DNA of 34,302 nucleotides from Myxococcus xanthus (GCF_013116825.1 NZ_JABFNS010000101.1:1-34302), one strand, 5' to 3'; shown: positions 6,927 through 15,740, numbered from the stretch's first letter. Made by a program: numbers and translations. The notes: generated by a model not told the origin, from the letters alone.

Positions 6927-8090
6927 TCAGATAAAGAACTCACAGAACACGACGGACCAGTGGACCTTCTTTGCGTCAGGGTCGCTCAGCTTCATCTGCT
7001 CGGTCGCCCAGGCCACGAAGGCATCCTGGTCAACCTCTGAGGGGCTGTAGTGCCAGTAGCAAACACCTTTGATAGCCTCACTGACAGCTTCTGGATTACT
7101 CAAAAACCATTGCAAGGCCATTTCAGTCGGGTCTCGCGCAAGGTCGACCAGCAGGGCATGGGCCAAATGGCGGAACTGCTGCGCACGGTACGAATTGAGC
7201 TGAACGGACGAGAGAATACCGACCAGTGAATCGATGGACAGGATATGAAATTGCCTACTGCCTGTGTGGTGCTCGAACTCGGCGATCAATTCTGGCTTGG
7301 GGAGCTTTAGCCTCCGCGCCTGCTCGTTACTCCCGGAGACTGTCTTCCCGTTCGCCAGAATGACAGTGGATGGCGTATAGGCCCAATCAGTCTTCCGGTC
7401 GTTCGTAATTAGGACCGCGCTCCGGGCGCTACGAGAGGCGCAGGCCGCAAGAAGTTCATTCCAGATGATTAGGTCCCCGCTGGCATTGGTTTCCTTACCG
7501 CCATCCTTGTAGCCAGGAGCAAGCCGGCTTGAATAACGCTCGCGCGCTTGGCCTGCAGCGTGCTCCGCCAATGCGTGGAGGGGGCTCTGGAGACTGGTCC
7601 TGGCAATCAGGTGTTCCATGAAGAGGACACGCTCACGGCGGCGACTTCCGTCGGACTTTGTCAGATGTGACGCAACCTTTTCGATGTGACTCATGGAGTC
7701 TTCAAGCTTTTGCAGGCACTCATCCCGACTTCCATGTCCGAGCTGCGCGGCGTACTCCTCGCTGAGCACAAGGTGAGCGGCCCTGGCAAGCTCCGCCAAG
7801 CTTACTTGGAGCTGCCTGCCGATGCTCTTGTGAGGAAGGAAGAACGCGGAGTCGTCTTGCAGCAGGTGATAATTGTACTCGTGAACGGTCCACGCCGGGA
7901 TGGCCAGACGCCTGTTGCTCACGAGGTGTTCGAGCCATGCCGCGAACTCCTGATATGCGGAAGCGTTCAGCCGGAAGATCCAGGCAATGACGTTCGTGTC
8001 AATGAAGACGAGCGTGCCGTGGTCCTGAAGGGCGTTAGCAATCACCCGTTGATGCACATCGAGGTCAACAGACGACTGGACGGCAAGCAT
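6927..8090 (-). CDS. PIN-like domain protein (PIN_8 type), putative nuclease
   Basis: A 387-residue protein with acidic residues spaced as in PIN-like ribonucleases: FIDTNVI (D31), TVHEYNY (E71), PGYKDGGKETNASGDLIIW (192-210, with D206) and TNDRKTDW (229-236). The last two motifs are characteristic of the PIN_8 family, often found in mobile defence loci. The first 240 residues carry the domain; the rest is helical and unassigned. ATG 8090 has GAGG five bases upstream. It lies 229 bases downstream of the RES gene on the same strand and may be co-transcribed with it. Predicted role is metal-dependent RNA cleavage; no antitoxin is evident. Confidence 0.8.
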   Translation of the reverse strand: MLAVQSSVDLDVHQRVIANALQDHGTLVFIDTNVIAWIFRLNASAYQEFAAWLEHLVSNRRLAIPAWTVHEYNYHLLQDDSAFFLPHKSIGRQLQVSLAELARAAHLVLSEEYAAQLGHGSRDECLQKLEDSMSHIEKVASHLTKSDGSRRRERVLFMEHLIARTSLQSPLHALAEHAAGQARERYSSRLAPGYKDGGKETNASGDLIIWNELLAACASRSARSAVLITNDRKTDWAYTPSTVILANGKTVSGSNEQARRLKLPKPELIAEFEHHTGSRQFHILSIDSLVGILSSVQLNSYRAQQFRHLAHALLVDLARDPTEMALQWFLSNPEAVSEAIKGVCYWHYSPSEVDQDAFVAWATEQMKLSDPDAKKVHWSVVFCEFFI

Positions 8091-8319
8091 TCACGCCTCG
8101 TGGGATGGATGACCGAGACTGGAGACAAGGAGCGCCTCGATGAGAGCCTCCCAAGCGCCAGAGCGCGGTGCTGAAGAACTTTGTCGGCCTGCGGCCACCG
8201 CAGCGGCAAGCCAGGGGACGCCTCAATGGAGATGCGCGCCGCCACTACCAGACGATGGTCCTCATCACATCTATCCGCCTTTGGCTCTAGCTTGCGGACA
8301 CGCCCAGCGGCAAGCTCCT

Positions 8320-9783
8320 TCAAAAGGGATCATCCGGCTCGTCTTCCCGAGGCGGAAAGACGTGATGGCTGACTGGATACTCATCCGAACTGACCTGAAT
8401 CGCCGTTATCCGGTGAACCACCAAGGTAGTTGTATCGAGGCGAAGGGCTGGCACACGAACGTCGCCCTGCCTTCGGACAGGAGGCCAGATGTCCAAGTAA
8501 GCCCCGGCACTAGGAGGCTCTGCAGGGGCGGGCTTCGGCGGCGTCACGAAGATAGTGTAGTCCGGTTCTGGCCCGTCCTCCGAATTACTCTGGAGCGACA
8601 CGTCGACCTTGGAGCCGTCCGGCAAATCCGAAGGCTGCACCCGTGCGGCTTTGTGGAACAGGACCATGTTGAGTTGCCCTGAACTCGCCTGCGCCGAGGG
8701 GTATATGATCCCGTCGATGGCAGGTGCATCCATGGAGGCAAGATAGTCCGCAATAACTTGCGTCGGCAGGTATTCGACAGCCTCATCACCAGGCATGATC
8801 GGCATCGTAATACGTCGACTCAGGTGCTCCAGGAACATGGCATGTTTGAGCTTACGAACGAACTCAGGATCGAAGTAACTGCCCGTGACATAGATGCCGC
8901 GCAAAACAGTCAAATCCAATAGAACAAGCGAACGAAGCAGGGAGAATTTACCGACGACAACCTGACTGCCTACAGGTGGTCGGACCTCCGCCAATGCAGT
9001 CGCCGGCGTGTTCGTCCCATAGAACACGGAGATGCCTCGAGAGTTCATCCGCAAGCCCAGCGCAAAAGCGAATGGCGGAGGGCCCAGGTCTTTCTCTGGC
9101 TGGCGAAGAGCCGCCTCAAGCTTTTCGTCGGATTGAAAGACGCGCGCGCGAAAGAGCGCATCAATGGGCTTTCCAGGACCGATTTCTACTAGGGCGGGAC
9201 GGCCATCGCGGTCGCGCAGCCCATCAATGCCGTGAAACGTTGCCGCCAGGATTTTCTCGGCCGAGCGACTGAAGTACCTGGCCTCAGTCTTCAGGCTCCT
9301 CTCGAAGTCGTCCCATTCTATCTGGAGTTCTGCATCGCTCAACCGAGCAGGCTCGTAGTGTGCCTCGGAGTCGAACGGCGGTTCCTCCCACCCCTCGTCC
9401 GGGTCGTGACTGGAGGTGCGTTCGTCGAGAATGGCACGAACATCCTCGGCCGGCTCCTCCTCGATTTCCGCCGCCTCAGCGATGACGTCCACCACGGGAA
9501 CCCCATGGCGATTCCATTCGTAACTGGATTCGCGGTCCTTCAACATCATGTATTCAAAGCCGTCCGGCTCTGTCGATGTACGGCGAAAGTGGCTCTCGAA
9601 CGCCAACTCGACGCGGTTGGCCAAATCGTCAATCGCCTCTGTGGGCCCTTCGTCCTCACAGTAGGAGCAGGTCGCAATCTCCGCCCGGGCCTCGATGGCG
9701 GCTTTGAGATACGGCTCACCAATGCAGTCCGCGCAGATGCGCTTCGTTCCTACGCTGTCATCAGGTGTCTTGCTGTCGGTCAT
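8320..9783 (-). CDS. Zinc-finger/HEPN N-domain plus RES domain protein, putative NAD+-degrading toxin
   Basis: A 487-residue protein. Residues 17-42 hold two Cys pairs (CADC, CSYC) followed by a helical stretch, matching the HEPN/RES N-terminal domain family. The RES domain occupies about 205-395: FRARVF (R212/R214), FYGTN (Y255), ALAEVRP (E266) and a late IIYPSAQASSGQLNMVLF, i.e. the conserved Arg, Tyr, Glu and Ser of RES proteins. RES toxins of RES-Xre pairs degrade NAD+. I prefer ATG 9783 over 9813 because a promoter-like TTGACT-17-TATGTA and a dyad cover 9801-9829, which would be inside the longer CDS. No Xre antitoxin lies beside it; the PIN-like gene follows. Confidence 0.83.
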   Translation of the reverse strand: MTDSKTPDDSVGTKRICADCIGEPYLKAAIEARAEIATCSYCEDEGPTEAIDDLANRVELAFESHFRRTSTEPDGFEYMMLKDRESSYEWNRHGVPVVDVIAEAAEIEEEPAEDVRAILDERTSSHDPDEGWEEPPFDSEAHYEPARLSDAELQIEWDDFERSLKTEARYFSRSAEKILAATFHGIDGLRDRDGRPALVEIGPGKPIDALFRARVFQSDEKLEAALRQPEKDLGPPPFAFALGLRMNSRGISVFYGTNTPATALAEVRPPVGSQVVVGKFSLLRSLVLLDLTVLRGIYVTGSYFDPEFVRKLKHAMFLEHLSRRITMPIMPGDEAVEYLPTQVIADYLASMDAPAIDGIIYPSAQASSGQLNMVLFHKAARVQPSDLPDGSKVDVSLQSNSEDGPEPDYTIFVTPPKPAPAEPPSAGAYLDIWPPVRRQGDVRVPALRLDTTTLVVHRITAIQVSSDEYPVSHHVFPPREDEPDDPF

Positions 9784-9800
9784 GTTCTTTGAACCGACGA

Positions 9801-9829
9801 TACATAGTGTCATATCTACACTTAGTCAA
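9801..9829 (-). promoter_or_regulatory. Promoter with internal dyad upstream of the RES gene
   Basis: On the minus strand TTGACT (9829-9824) and TATGTA (9806-9801) are separated by 17 bases. The spacer contains AGTGT-7-ACACT (9806-9822), a dyad suitable for a repressor. Transcription would begin near 9794, about ten bases before ATG 9783, giving a very short leader. The -10 box is weak. Confidence 0.5.
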
Positions 9830-10539
9830 GGGTGCCGCGCCGCCTCCGGCCTCGACCCAAGTCTCCGCCAGGCGACGACAGGCCGCAACACGACCCAGAG
9901 GACCTCGGTGGAGCCCCATGGGCTCTGGCGTGGTCTATCTTCGACCGACGCCATAACCTGCCATATCCCGCTTCCCCTGCGCGCGCTCCTGCGCATGGAG
10001 TTCACGACCCTCCTTGAGATGTTGTCCGCCAGGGATCTTCGATGCGCGGGGCACCACACGCTCGCTGAGCGGCGAGAACCGCTACCCGCCACATGCCACC
10101 AACAGCGAGCCCCTCCATCGTCCCGCAAAGCAGGTGCTAGTGCGAGACCTGGAACCGGTGCCATCGACCACAAGCCACACACAGACCCACCCCAGATACC
10201 GGCGTAGGTGCGAAACTAGAGGTACGTCGTCTCGACCAGCACCAGCAGTTCGCAGCCCAAGCACGAGCCGTCCTTGCAGCCAGCTCCGAAGCGCTCAATG
10301 GCCAAGAGCGAGCAGCCTGACCTTATTCTCTAGTATAGATATTATCCCATCAGATACGAATTCCCTCCAGGCGCGTCTCAACTAGCAGGGGAAGTCGTCT
10401 GGCACGAGATATGCTTGGATTCCCTAGGCCAATCATTCGGTCTACGAATCCAGCGATACACAGAGAAGCTGGCGCCAATGTGCGCGTAGCGCAGCAACTC
10501 CCCAGTTCCAAATCAAGCTACCCAGCCACCAGAGGCTCT
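9830..10539. other. Divergent intergenic region of about 0.7 kb
   Basis: This lies between the leftward RES gene and the rightward HEPN gene. Open frames on both strands (for example 9826-10182 minus) have no recognisable motif or ribosome site. The last part (10320-10380) is relatively AT-rich and probably carries the promoter of the HEPN gene, but I cannot define boxes. Gene decay is possible. Confidence 0.4.
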
Positions 10540-11670
10540 ATGCGCTTCACCTACAAGCTGCAGTGCGAACTGCCGTTTACGCTGTGCCTGCCCAATGAAA
10601 CATTTCACGTTGCCCTGGGAGACGGTCCCACATTCAGCCTAGGCGTCAACAACGAGACATACTCCTTGAGATTCATCTCAAACGGAAAAATGTCGACAGC
10701 ATTCGCATCTCGAGAAATGCTCCTCGCAAACTTCCCAGACCTGCAAACACACGATTTCTCAGAGAAAATGCGCACCGTCGTGTTCCACGAGGAGCACGAA
10801 GATATTGATGAGGCATCACTTCCAGCTCTCGACAACCTTGTTGAGTGTATGGAAGAAGATCTGGTCAAGCAAGGCGCACGTTATGATGCCCCCACAGCGC
10901 TCGCCGCCGATGCCAAGCAGCGACTAGCCGATCTCTCCGGCCCCGAACTGACCGAATTCAAACTACGCCATCAGCAGCTTTTCCACGCACGACCAAAGCG
11001 ACTACCACTAGCGAGCGACTTTCTTCGCGCAACGAACCGGCTCATTCGCCACTACATGGTTGAGGTTGACGACCCGTTCGTAGAAGAGATTGGACTGGGC
11101 CACCTGGCACTAACCACAATGCTAGGAATCTTCATTGAGTTCAGCGTAGACGGGCTGGTCCTCGAAAGTGCACCATTTGTTGACAAGGTCCCCTTAGTCC
11201 TGAAGCGCCCATGGCGGCCGATCACTCTTGAGAACACCCTTTCGATTCACAAAGGAGTCGGGGCGCCTGCGTCCCCCGATTTCGCAAGGGTACTCCTGCG
11301 GCGTGCTGAAAATCTCGTTGAGCGAACCGCCTATCGCAATGCGATTGCCGAGGCGGCGGCGGCGCTTGAGATCGTTGTCGCCAAGTCGATTCAGCGTGCG
11401 ATGGCGTCCCAAGGAAAGAGTCAGTCTGAAATCGATACCGAACTCGACAGCACCAAATTCGACTTCCAGAAGCGCGCCAAGACTCAATTGAAGAACTGGC
11501 GCGGCAAGGGAGCTTCCGACCTCGACCCATCGCTTTGGACACAGATTGTCAGCGACCGAAGAAACCATCGAAACGCCATAGTCCATTCAGACCGAGAACC
11601 CTCGGAGACAGACGCCAGGGACGTGGTTGCTCGATTTCGGCGAATGGCAGAACTGATTCTTGCTCTCTAA
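10540..11670 (+). CDS. HEPN-domain protein, putative ribonuclease of a defence or toxin system
   Basis: A 376-residue protein. The C-terminal third is helical and ends with the HEPN catalytic signature RNAIVH (R344 to H349, Rx4H, preceded by RRNH), as in HEPN RNases. The N-terminal part looks beta-rich at first (about 1-60) and then mixed, with no family I recognise. ATG 10540 follows AGAGG with suitable spacing; an earlier ATG at 10411 would add 43 residues without a ribosome site. Codon third positions are visibly less GC-rich than in neighbouring genes, suggesting horizontal acquisition. It stands alone on the plus strand opposite the RES/PIN genes. Whether it acts with them is inference. 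Confidence 0.7.
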   Translation: MRFTYKLQCELPFTLCLPNETFHVALGDGPTFSLGVNNETYSLRFISNGKMSTAFASREMLLANFPDLQTHDFSEKMRTVVFHEEHEDIDEASLPALDNLVECMEEDLVKQGARYDAPTALAADAKQRLADLSGPELTEFKLRHQQLFHARPKRLPLASDFLRATNRLIRHYMVEVDDPFVEEIGLGHLALTTMLGIFIEFSVDGLVLESAPFVDKVPLVLKRPWRPITLENTLSIHKGVGAPASPDFARVLLRRAENLVERTAYRNAIAEAAAALEIVVAKSIQRAMASQGKSQSEIDTELDSTKFDFQKRAKTQLKNWRGKGASDLDPSLWTQIVSDRRNHRNAIVHSDREPSETDARDVVARFRRMAELILAL

Positions 11671-11760
11671 CCTTCGTGCGTCGTGAGCAGGAGCCGGTTC
11701 GGCGCACCATGACGCGAAGAGGCGATATGAGCACATCTCGTTCTGTCGCCTAATACGACA

Positions 11761-11790
11761 TGCGCGCCAGCCAATACCACCTGGCGCGCA
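11761..11790. terminator. Hairpin between convergent genes
   Basis: Perfect 10-bp arms TGCGCGCCAG and CTGGCGCGCA around a 10-base loop, placed between the ends of the HEPN gene and the convergent hypothetical gene. There is no T-run on either side, so termination would be Rho-assisted or only structural. Confidence 0.4.
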
Positions 11791-11808
11791 GCGAGGAGCA
11801 TCTCCAAG

Positions 11809-12210
11809 TCAGGCTCGGTACCGCTCTGCCTCCTTGAAGTACTGAGTGAGCGAGTAGTCCAGCAGCGACTGGCGGGACTGCATGTACCGGCGGGCCCGGA
11901 GGAAGGGCAGCCAGACGCGCTTCCCAACGCGCACCTGGGACTCCTCCATCTTCGCCCGCAGCCTCCACGTCCCGCCCAACCGCCGCACCAGCACGTCCCC
12001 TAGGTAGGCTCCGAGCGCCGGTGCGGTGTGTCCATCAATGAGTTGCCGCTCGTACCGTTCGGGGAAGTCTTCCCTCCAGAAGAAGAAGTCGAGGTCCGTG
12101 AGAGACTCGGCCGTCTCGTCCATGATGGAGGGCACCTTGGTGTGCAGTGCTGCCACGAGACCTTCGGACAAGTCTCCGTAGGATTCGAGGACGCGCTCCG
12201 GATTCGCCAC
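11809..12210 (-). CDS. Conserved-looking hypothetical protein
   Basis: A 133-residue soluble protein from GTG 12210. I see no signal peptide or membrane segment. The stretch LGAYLGDVLVRRLGGTW resembles small myxobacterial proteins of unknown function, but I cannot name the family. Composition and codon use are normal for the genome, which argues it is real. The preceding ORF (12235-12534) lies 24 bases upstream on the same strand, so they may form a pair. Confidence 0.55.
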   Translation of the reverse strand: MANPERVLESYGDLSEGLVAALHTKVPSIMDETAESLTDLDFFFWREDFPERYERQLIDGHTAPALGAYLGDVLVRRLGGTWRLRAKMEESQVRVGKRVWLPFLRARRYMQSRQSLLDYSLTQYFKEAERYRA

Positions 12211-12234
12211 GTCTGACGGATGGGCGACTGGGAG

Positions 12235-12534
12235 CTATTCCTCTGGAACCGGAGGCCGGAAGGCGTTGAGCTCGGCAATCTTCCGTTGCCGCTCGCTGAT
12301 GGCGAACTCGTCCGGCAGCCGCGAAAGGAACGGCGCCACGTCTGGATGGAAGCGCGGCTTGATGGGGACGAGTGAGGCGCTGCGCTCTCTCAGCGTGCGC
12401 AGCACGGTCTCGAAGTCGAGATCCGGCCACAGGTGGATATAGGCCCGGGCCTGGAACACCCGCGCCTCCTCACTTGCGAAGTCGGCGGCGGTGGGCCGCA
12501 GCACCAGGAGGACGGAGCCATTGGGGAGTGTCCT
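12235..12534 (-). pseudogene. Hypothetical protein, 5'-truncated or with a non-ATG start
   Basis: The frame is open from a stop at 12535-12537 to 12235. The earliest convenient start is GTG 12504 (89 codons), but protein-like sequence (LPNGSVLLVLRPTA) continues upstream to the stop, with no ATG and no ribosome site. The product has features of a small soluble protein (ARVFQARAYIHLWPDLDFETVL). I do not recognise it. It is probably the remaining 3' part of a gene whose start was lost, adjacent to another hypothetical gene. Confidence 0.4.
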
Positions 12535-12755
12535 TCAAGATTCTCCAGCTCTTAAGGTGAGGGGAACCGCGAACTCACGGTGAGGGCGGCCAATGACGGG
12601 AGTCTCTACGTGGCACACCCGTCCTCGTCTGCGGATGGCACCGCGCCCTCCTCCAAGAGGAACACCCCAAGGGCACGTATCCTGCTGTGGCAGGCAGCGT
12701 CGAGCCGGGCTTGCGCAGGACTCCCCCAGCGCAGCTCTGGCCGGAGGAGTTCTCC

Positions 12756-13871
12756 ATGGCCTTCGGACGCCCAACGCCCGCCTTCTTCCGCATCTTCGTC
12801 CCGATACTGGTCGCCGCAGCTGTCCTGCATTGCGGCCCCACCGAAGAAGACCCGGCTGATGGACGCATACCCCCATCCACCTCGCGTGATGGGGGATCCA
12901 TCGAGGGCGACGGCGGGACGCCCCCCGTGGACGCCGGCAGCATCTGCACTCCGAGCTGCCTTGGCAGGCAATGCGGTCCCGACGGCTGCGGTGGGGAGTG
13001 TGGAACCTGCAGGTCAGGGGCGGTGTGCGACGCGAACGCGCAGTGCGCGGCCACCTGCACTCCGACCTGCTCTGGGAAGACGTGCGGCAGCGATGGCTGC
13101 GGGGGGAGCTGCGGTACGTGCAGCTCCGGCGAAGCATGCGCAGGCGGCCGGTGCGTGTGCGTTCCAAAGTGCGACGGACGCCAGTGCGGACCGGACGGGT
13201 GCGGTGGCAGTTGTGGCACCTGTCGCACGGGCACTACGTGCAGTGCCTCCGGCGCCTGTGTCTGCGTGCCCCAGTGCCAGGGCAAGGTGTGCGGCTCGAA
13301 CGGGTGCGGCGGGACGTGCGGCACCTGCCCGGCCAACTCCACGTGCAACGCAGGCGGGGAGAGCTGCGCCTGCGCTGAGGGGTACGTCCCCAACCAGGCC
13401 GGGACGAGCTGCGTGCGTATCGGCGGCTCGTGCCAGGGCATCAACCAGTACGGGTACTGCACCGGTGATACCTGGGTGAGGTGTGATTCGCAGGAGGGCG
13501 TCGTAGCCCTCAACTGCGGCCCGGGGCAGTGCAGACGAATCGCCGCCGACGGCAGCGGGGCGTGCCGGTGCGGCAGCATCGACGCAAATGGCGTCTGCGG
13601 GTCCGCCACGGGCGCCAGCGTAGCCAATCCGCGGGTCCACTTCACGTGCGCGACGAGCGCCGACGTTCTCATCGCGTCGAACTGCGCCACTGAGACCAAC
13701 TCCTCCGCTGGGTTCTGTTCCACCTTCGTGACGGCTTTCGGCCACCAGACGAGCTGCTTCTGCAACACGTGCTCCGTGCCCAACGCCGCGGGCCAGTGCC
13801 GGTCGCTGTGCAGCAATCCGAGCGACTGCCGGTACTTCGCCACTGGCAACTTTCACACCTGCGGCTTCTGA
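12756..13871 (+). CDS. Cys-rich repeat lipoprotein
   Basis: A 371-residue secreted lipoprotein. The start ATG 12756 has a very good GGAGGAG site six bases upstream; upstream same-frame codons lack one. A signal peptide ends in a lipobox (AAVLHC), followed by an Asp/Pro/Gly-rich linker. Four imperfect repeats of about 36 residues follow, each built around CGPDGCGGxCGTC or CGSDGCGG, spaced by short Cys-containing arms such as CVPKC. The C-terminal half has further spaced Cys pairs, probably disulfide-bonded. This repeat type is common in myxobacterial surface proteins of unknown ligand. Likely anchored in the outer membrane. Confidence 0.85.
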   Translation: MAFGRPTPAFFRIFVPILVAAAVLHCGPTEEDPADGRIPPSTSRDGGSIEGDGGTPPVDAGSICTPSCLGRQCGPDGCGGECGTCRSGAVCDANAQCAATCTPTCSGKTCGSDGCGGSCGTCSSGEACAGGRCVCVPKCDGRQCGPDGCGGSCGTCRTGTTCSASGACVCVPQCQGKVCGSNGCGGTCGTCPANSTCNAGGESCACAEGYVPNQAGTSCVRIGGSCQGINQYGYCTGDTWVRCDSQEGVVALNCGPGQCRRIAADGSGACRCGSIDANGVCGSATGASVANPRVHFTCATSADVLIASNCATETNSSAGFCSTFVTAFGHQTSCFCNTCSVPNAAGQCRSLCSNPSDCRYFATGNFHTCGF

Positions 13872-13981
13872 CGCGCGGCCAGGCGGTCGCCCCCTTCACA
13901 TCACAACCCTCGCGGCCCAGCTCGCAGCAGGCGCGCTGGCCGAGATGAGGTGTCATCCCCCTCTCACCACCAGGACCACCA

Positions 13982-15043
13982 ATGGAATCCATCACGTCAC
14001 GCAGCACGGCCCTCCCAGGGCTTGAGCCCGAGCCACCGGAGGATGACAGGGGCGCGGCTCGCCCACGCGGAGCAGTCGCCATGAAGGCGGGCAACATCAT
14101 CGAGTCCTTCGGCAGCCGCGCCCTGAGCCCACAAGAACCTGCAGTTAAATCCGCAGGTACGACACTCGTCCTCGCCAGCGTGCAGCCGGGAGCCGTCGCG
14201 ACGACTGAACGCACACCCTCCGCGGAGCTCAAGGCCCACGGTGCCGGGGAGAAGTCCGCGACAAAGGGCCTCCTGAGCCGCATCGGCTCCGCCGTAACCG
14301 GAGGGCTCCGGCGGGTGGGAGACGCCGTCGGTGGCCTCGTGACAGGAACGAAGGACGCTGTCGTGGGACTCGTCCGCAATGGCGTGGAGGCTGCGCAGAC
14401 GCTTGCCAGCGGCCTGGGGCAGGTGTTCACCGGGCGCTTTCGGGAGGGTTTCGGCGAGCTCGCACGCGGTCTGGTGCAGGTGGTCCAGACGCCGGTCGAC
14501 GCGGTGCTCATGGTGGGCGGCCGGGCCATCAGCGCCGTCCAGACGCTTCTGGGCGTGGAACCGGTCCGGCGTGGGCTAACGGCAGAGGAGGAGGCCGCCC
14601 TCCGACAGGTGTACGGCGACTCCCTCGACTACAGCCGAATCTCCATCAAGGAAGGCAATGCAGGACTACTGACGATGTCAGGTAGGCCGTTCGTGCATGG
14701 GGACACAATCTACATCCCGTCGCGGCACATTCCACTTCGGATGGACACCCTCGTCCACGAGGCCGCCCACGTGTGGCAGCACCAGCATGGCGGCACTGAC
14801 TATGCAAGCGAGGCCCTCTTCGCGCAGTTCTTCGGCGACGGCTACAACCTCGGCAAGGCCCTCCGGGAGGGGAAGTCCTGGAGTCAGCTCAACCCGGAGC
14901 AACAAGGCGAGTTGCTGGAACAGGGGTACCGCGCGGGCTTCTTCGAGTCGCCGCCGAAGCGCCTCTACGTCGATGGGGTGGACTACACCGCCCAGCTTGA
15001 GGCGGCTCTGCGCGAGGTCCGAGCCGGACGAGGAGCGCCGTAG
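13982..15043 (+). CDS. eCIS-core DUF4157-like protein with HExxH motif
   Basis: A 353-residue protein. The N-terminal 80 residues are disordered-looking. Residues about 85-190 are Gly/Val-rich amphipathic helices (repeated GGLRRVGDAVGG, VTGTKDAV-like blocks). The C-terminal third has LRQVYGDSLDYSRISI and TLVHEAAHVWQHQHGG, matching the DUF4157 eCIS-core type with a zinc-protease-like HEAAH. DUF4157 proteins are usually linked with extracellular contractile injection systems or polymorphic toxins. No tail or baseplate genes are in the window. A lipoprotein gene follows two bases after the stop, making an operon. The start lacks a strong ribosome site. Confidence 0.75.
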   Translation: MESITSRSTALPGLEPEPPEDDRGAARPRGAVAMKAGNIIESFGSRALSPQEPAVKSAGTTLVLASVQPGAVATTERTPSAELKAHGAGEKSATKGLLSRIGSAVTGGLRRVGDAVGGLVTGTKDAVVGLVRNGVEAAQTLASGLGQVFTGRFREGFGELARGLVQVVQTPVDAVLMVGGRAISAVQTLLGVEPVRRGLTAEEEAALRQVYGDSLDYSRISIKEGNAGLLTMSGRPFVHGDTIYIPSRHIPLRMDTLVHEAAHVWQHQHGGTDYASEALFAQFFGDGYNLGKALREGKSWSQLNPEQQGELLEQGYRAGFFESPPKRLYVDGVDYTAQLEAALREVRAGRGAP

Positions 15044-15045
15044 CC

Positions 15046-15456
15046 ATGCACCATCACTGGCTCCGGCGGCTCGTGGTGGCAGTCCTCCTTGCCACGCTGG
15101 TGGGCGCCTGCGAGCCGCCGCTCATCGTGGAGTTTGCATCTGCCGCAGAACGGATTCCCGCTCCCGCTTTCGTCATCCGGGAGCCGTCCCAACCTGGGGA
15201 CGTACCTCGGTACGACTCCATCAGCGTCATGGACGTTGACGGCACAAGCATGTGGGCCATTCGCACGTTGCCACCACGCACAGGGCCGTTCCCGGCGCAC
15301 GTCAACTACGGCGTCCTCCCCTACGGCTTCGAGGAACTACAGCCACCAAAGCCGCTGGCACGCGGACGCACCTACCACATTGCAGTTGCTGGCGAAGGGC
15401 GCGGAGGCTTTCGATTTCGCGTCAGCAACGACGGGGCAGTCAGCGAAGCCAAGTGA
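15046..15456 (+). CDS. Small lipoprotein, partner of the DUF4157-like gene
   Basis: A 136-residue protein with a signal peptide and lipobox (LVGACEPP) near residues 19-24. The mature part has no recognised domain; short beta-like segments (SISVMDVDGTSMWAIR, YHIAVAGEGRGGFRFRV) suggest a small beta-sandwich. ATG comes two bases after the previous stop, so co-translation with the DUF4157-like protein is likely. It might bind or restrain that protein at the envelope, but this is only context. Confidence 0.75.
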   Translation: MHHHWLRRLVVAVLLATLVGACEPPLIVEFASAAERIPAPAFVIREPSQPGDVPRYDSISVMDVDGTSMWAIRTLPPRTGPFPAHVNYGVLPYGFEELQPPKPLARGRTYHIAVAGEGRGGFRFRVSNDGAVSEAK

Positions 15457-15740
15457 CACCGGCTCCGGCGTGCGGGCCTGATTCTGGGCTCCAGCCGCAG
15501 AGCAGTGGGGCGCTATCGCACACTCGTGCCTCTGGCGGAGCCTGAATCTGGGCTGCGGCAGCAGTTCTACTTGGTGAAGGGGAAGGATGACGTCCAGCGC
15601 TATGCCCTCCTCGGGCGCAGTGGCCAGGGCGTTGAAGAAGCAGCATCTGCAGCGGGCCCATCACCCGACGCGTACCCGGCCTGGCACAGCGTCACCGCAC
15701 TGCCGCCGATGTACGCTTTTTCGAGTCGCGCTCCGATCGA
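15457..15740 (+). other. Coding-like remnant between the lipoprotein and a convergent gene
   Basis: The plus frame starting at GTG 15505 reads protein-like for about 70 codons (RYRTLVPLAEPESG, then FYLVKGKDDVQRYALLGR), and stays open into the opposite-strand gene until 15828. No ribosome site and no domain are seen. It is best read as a gene fragment; the family is unknown. Confidence 0.35.

Noticed and set aside
9826..10182. 118-codon minus ORF in front of the RES gene
   Set aside because: Arg/Trp/Ser-rich, no ribosome site, and it overlaps the likely RES promoter.
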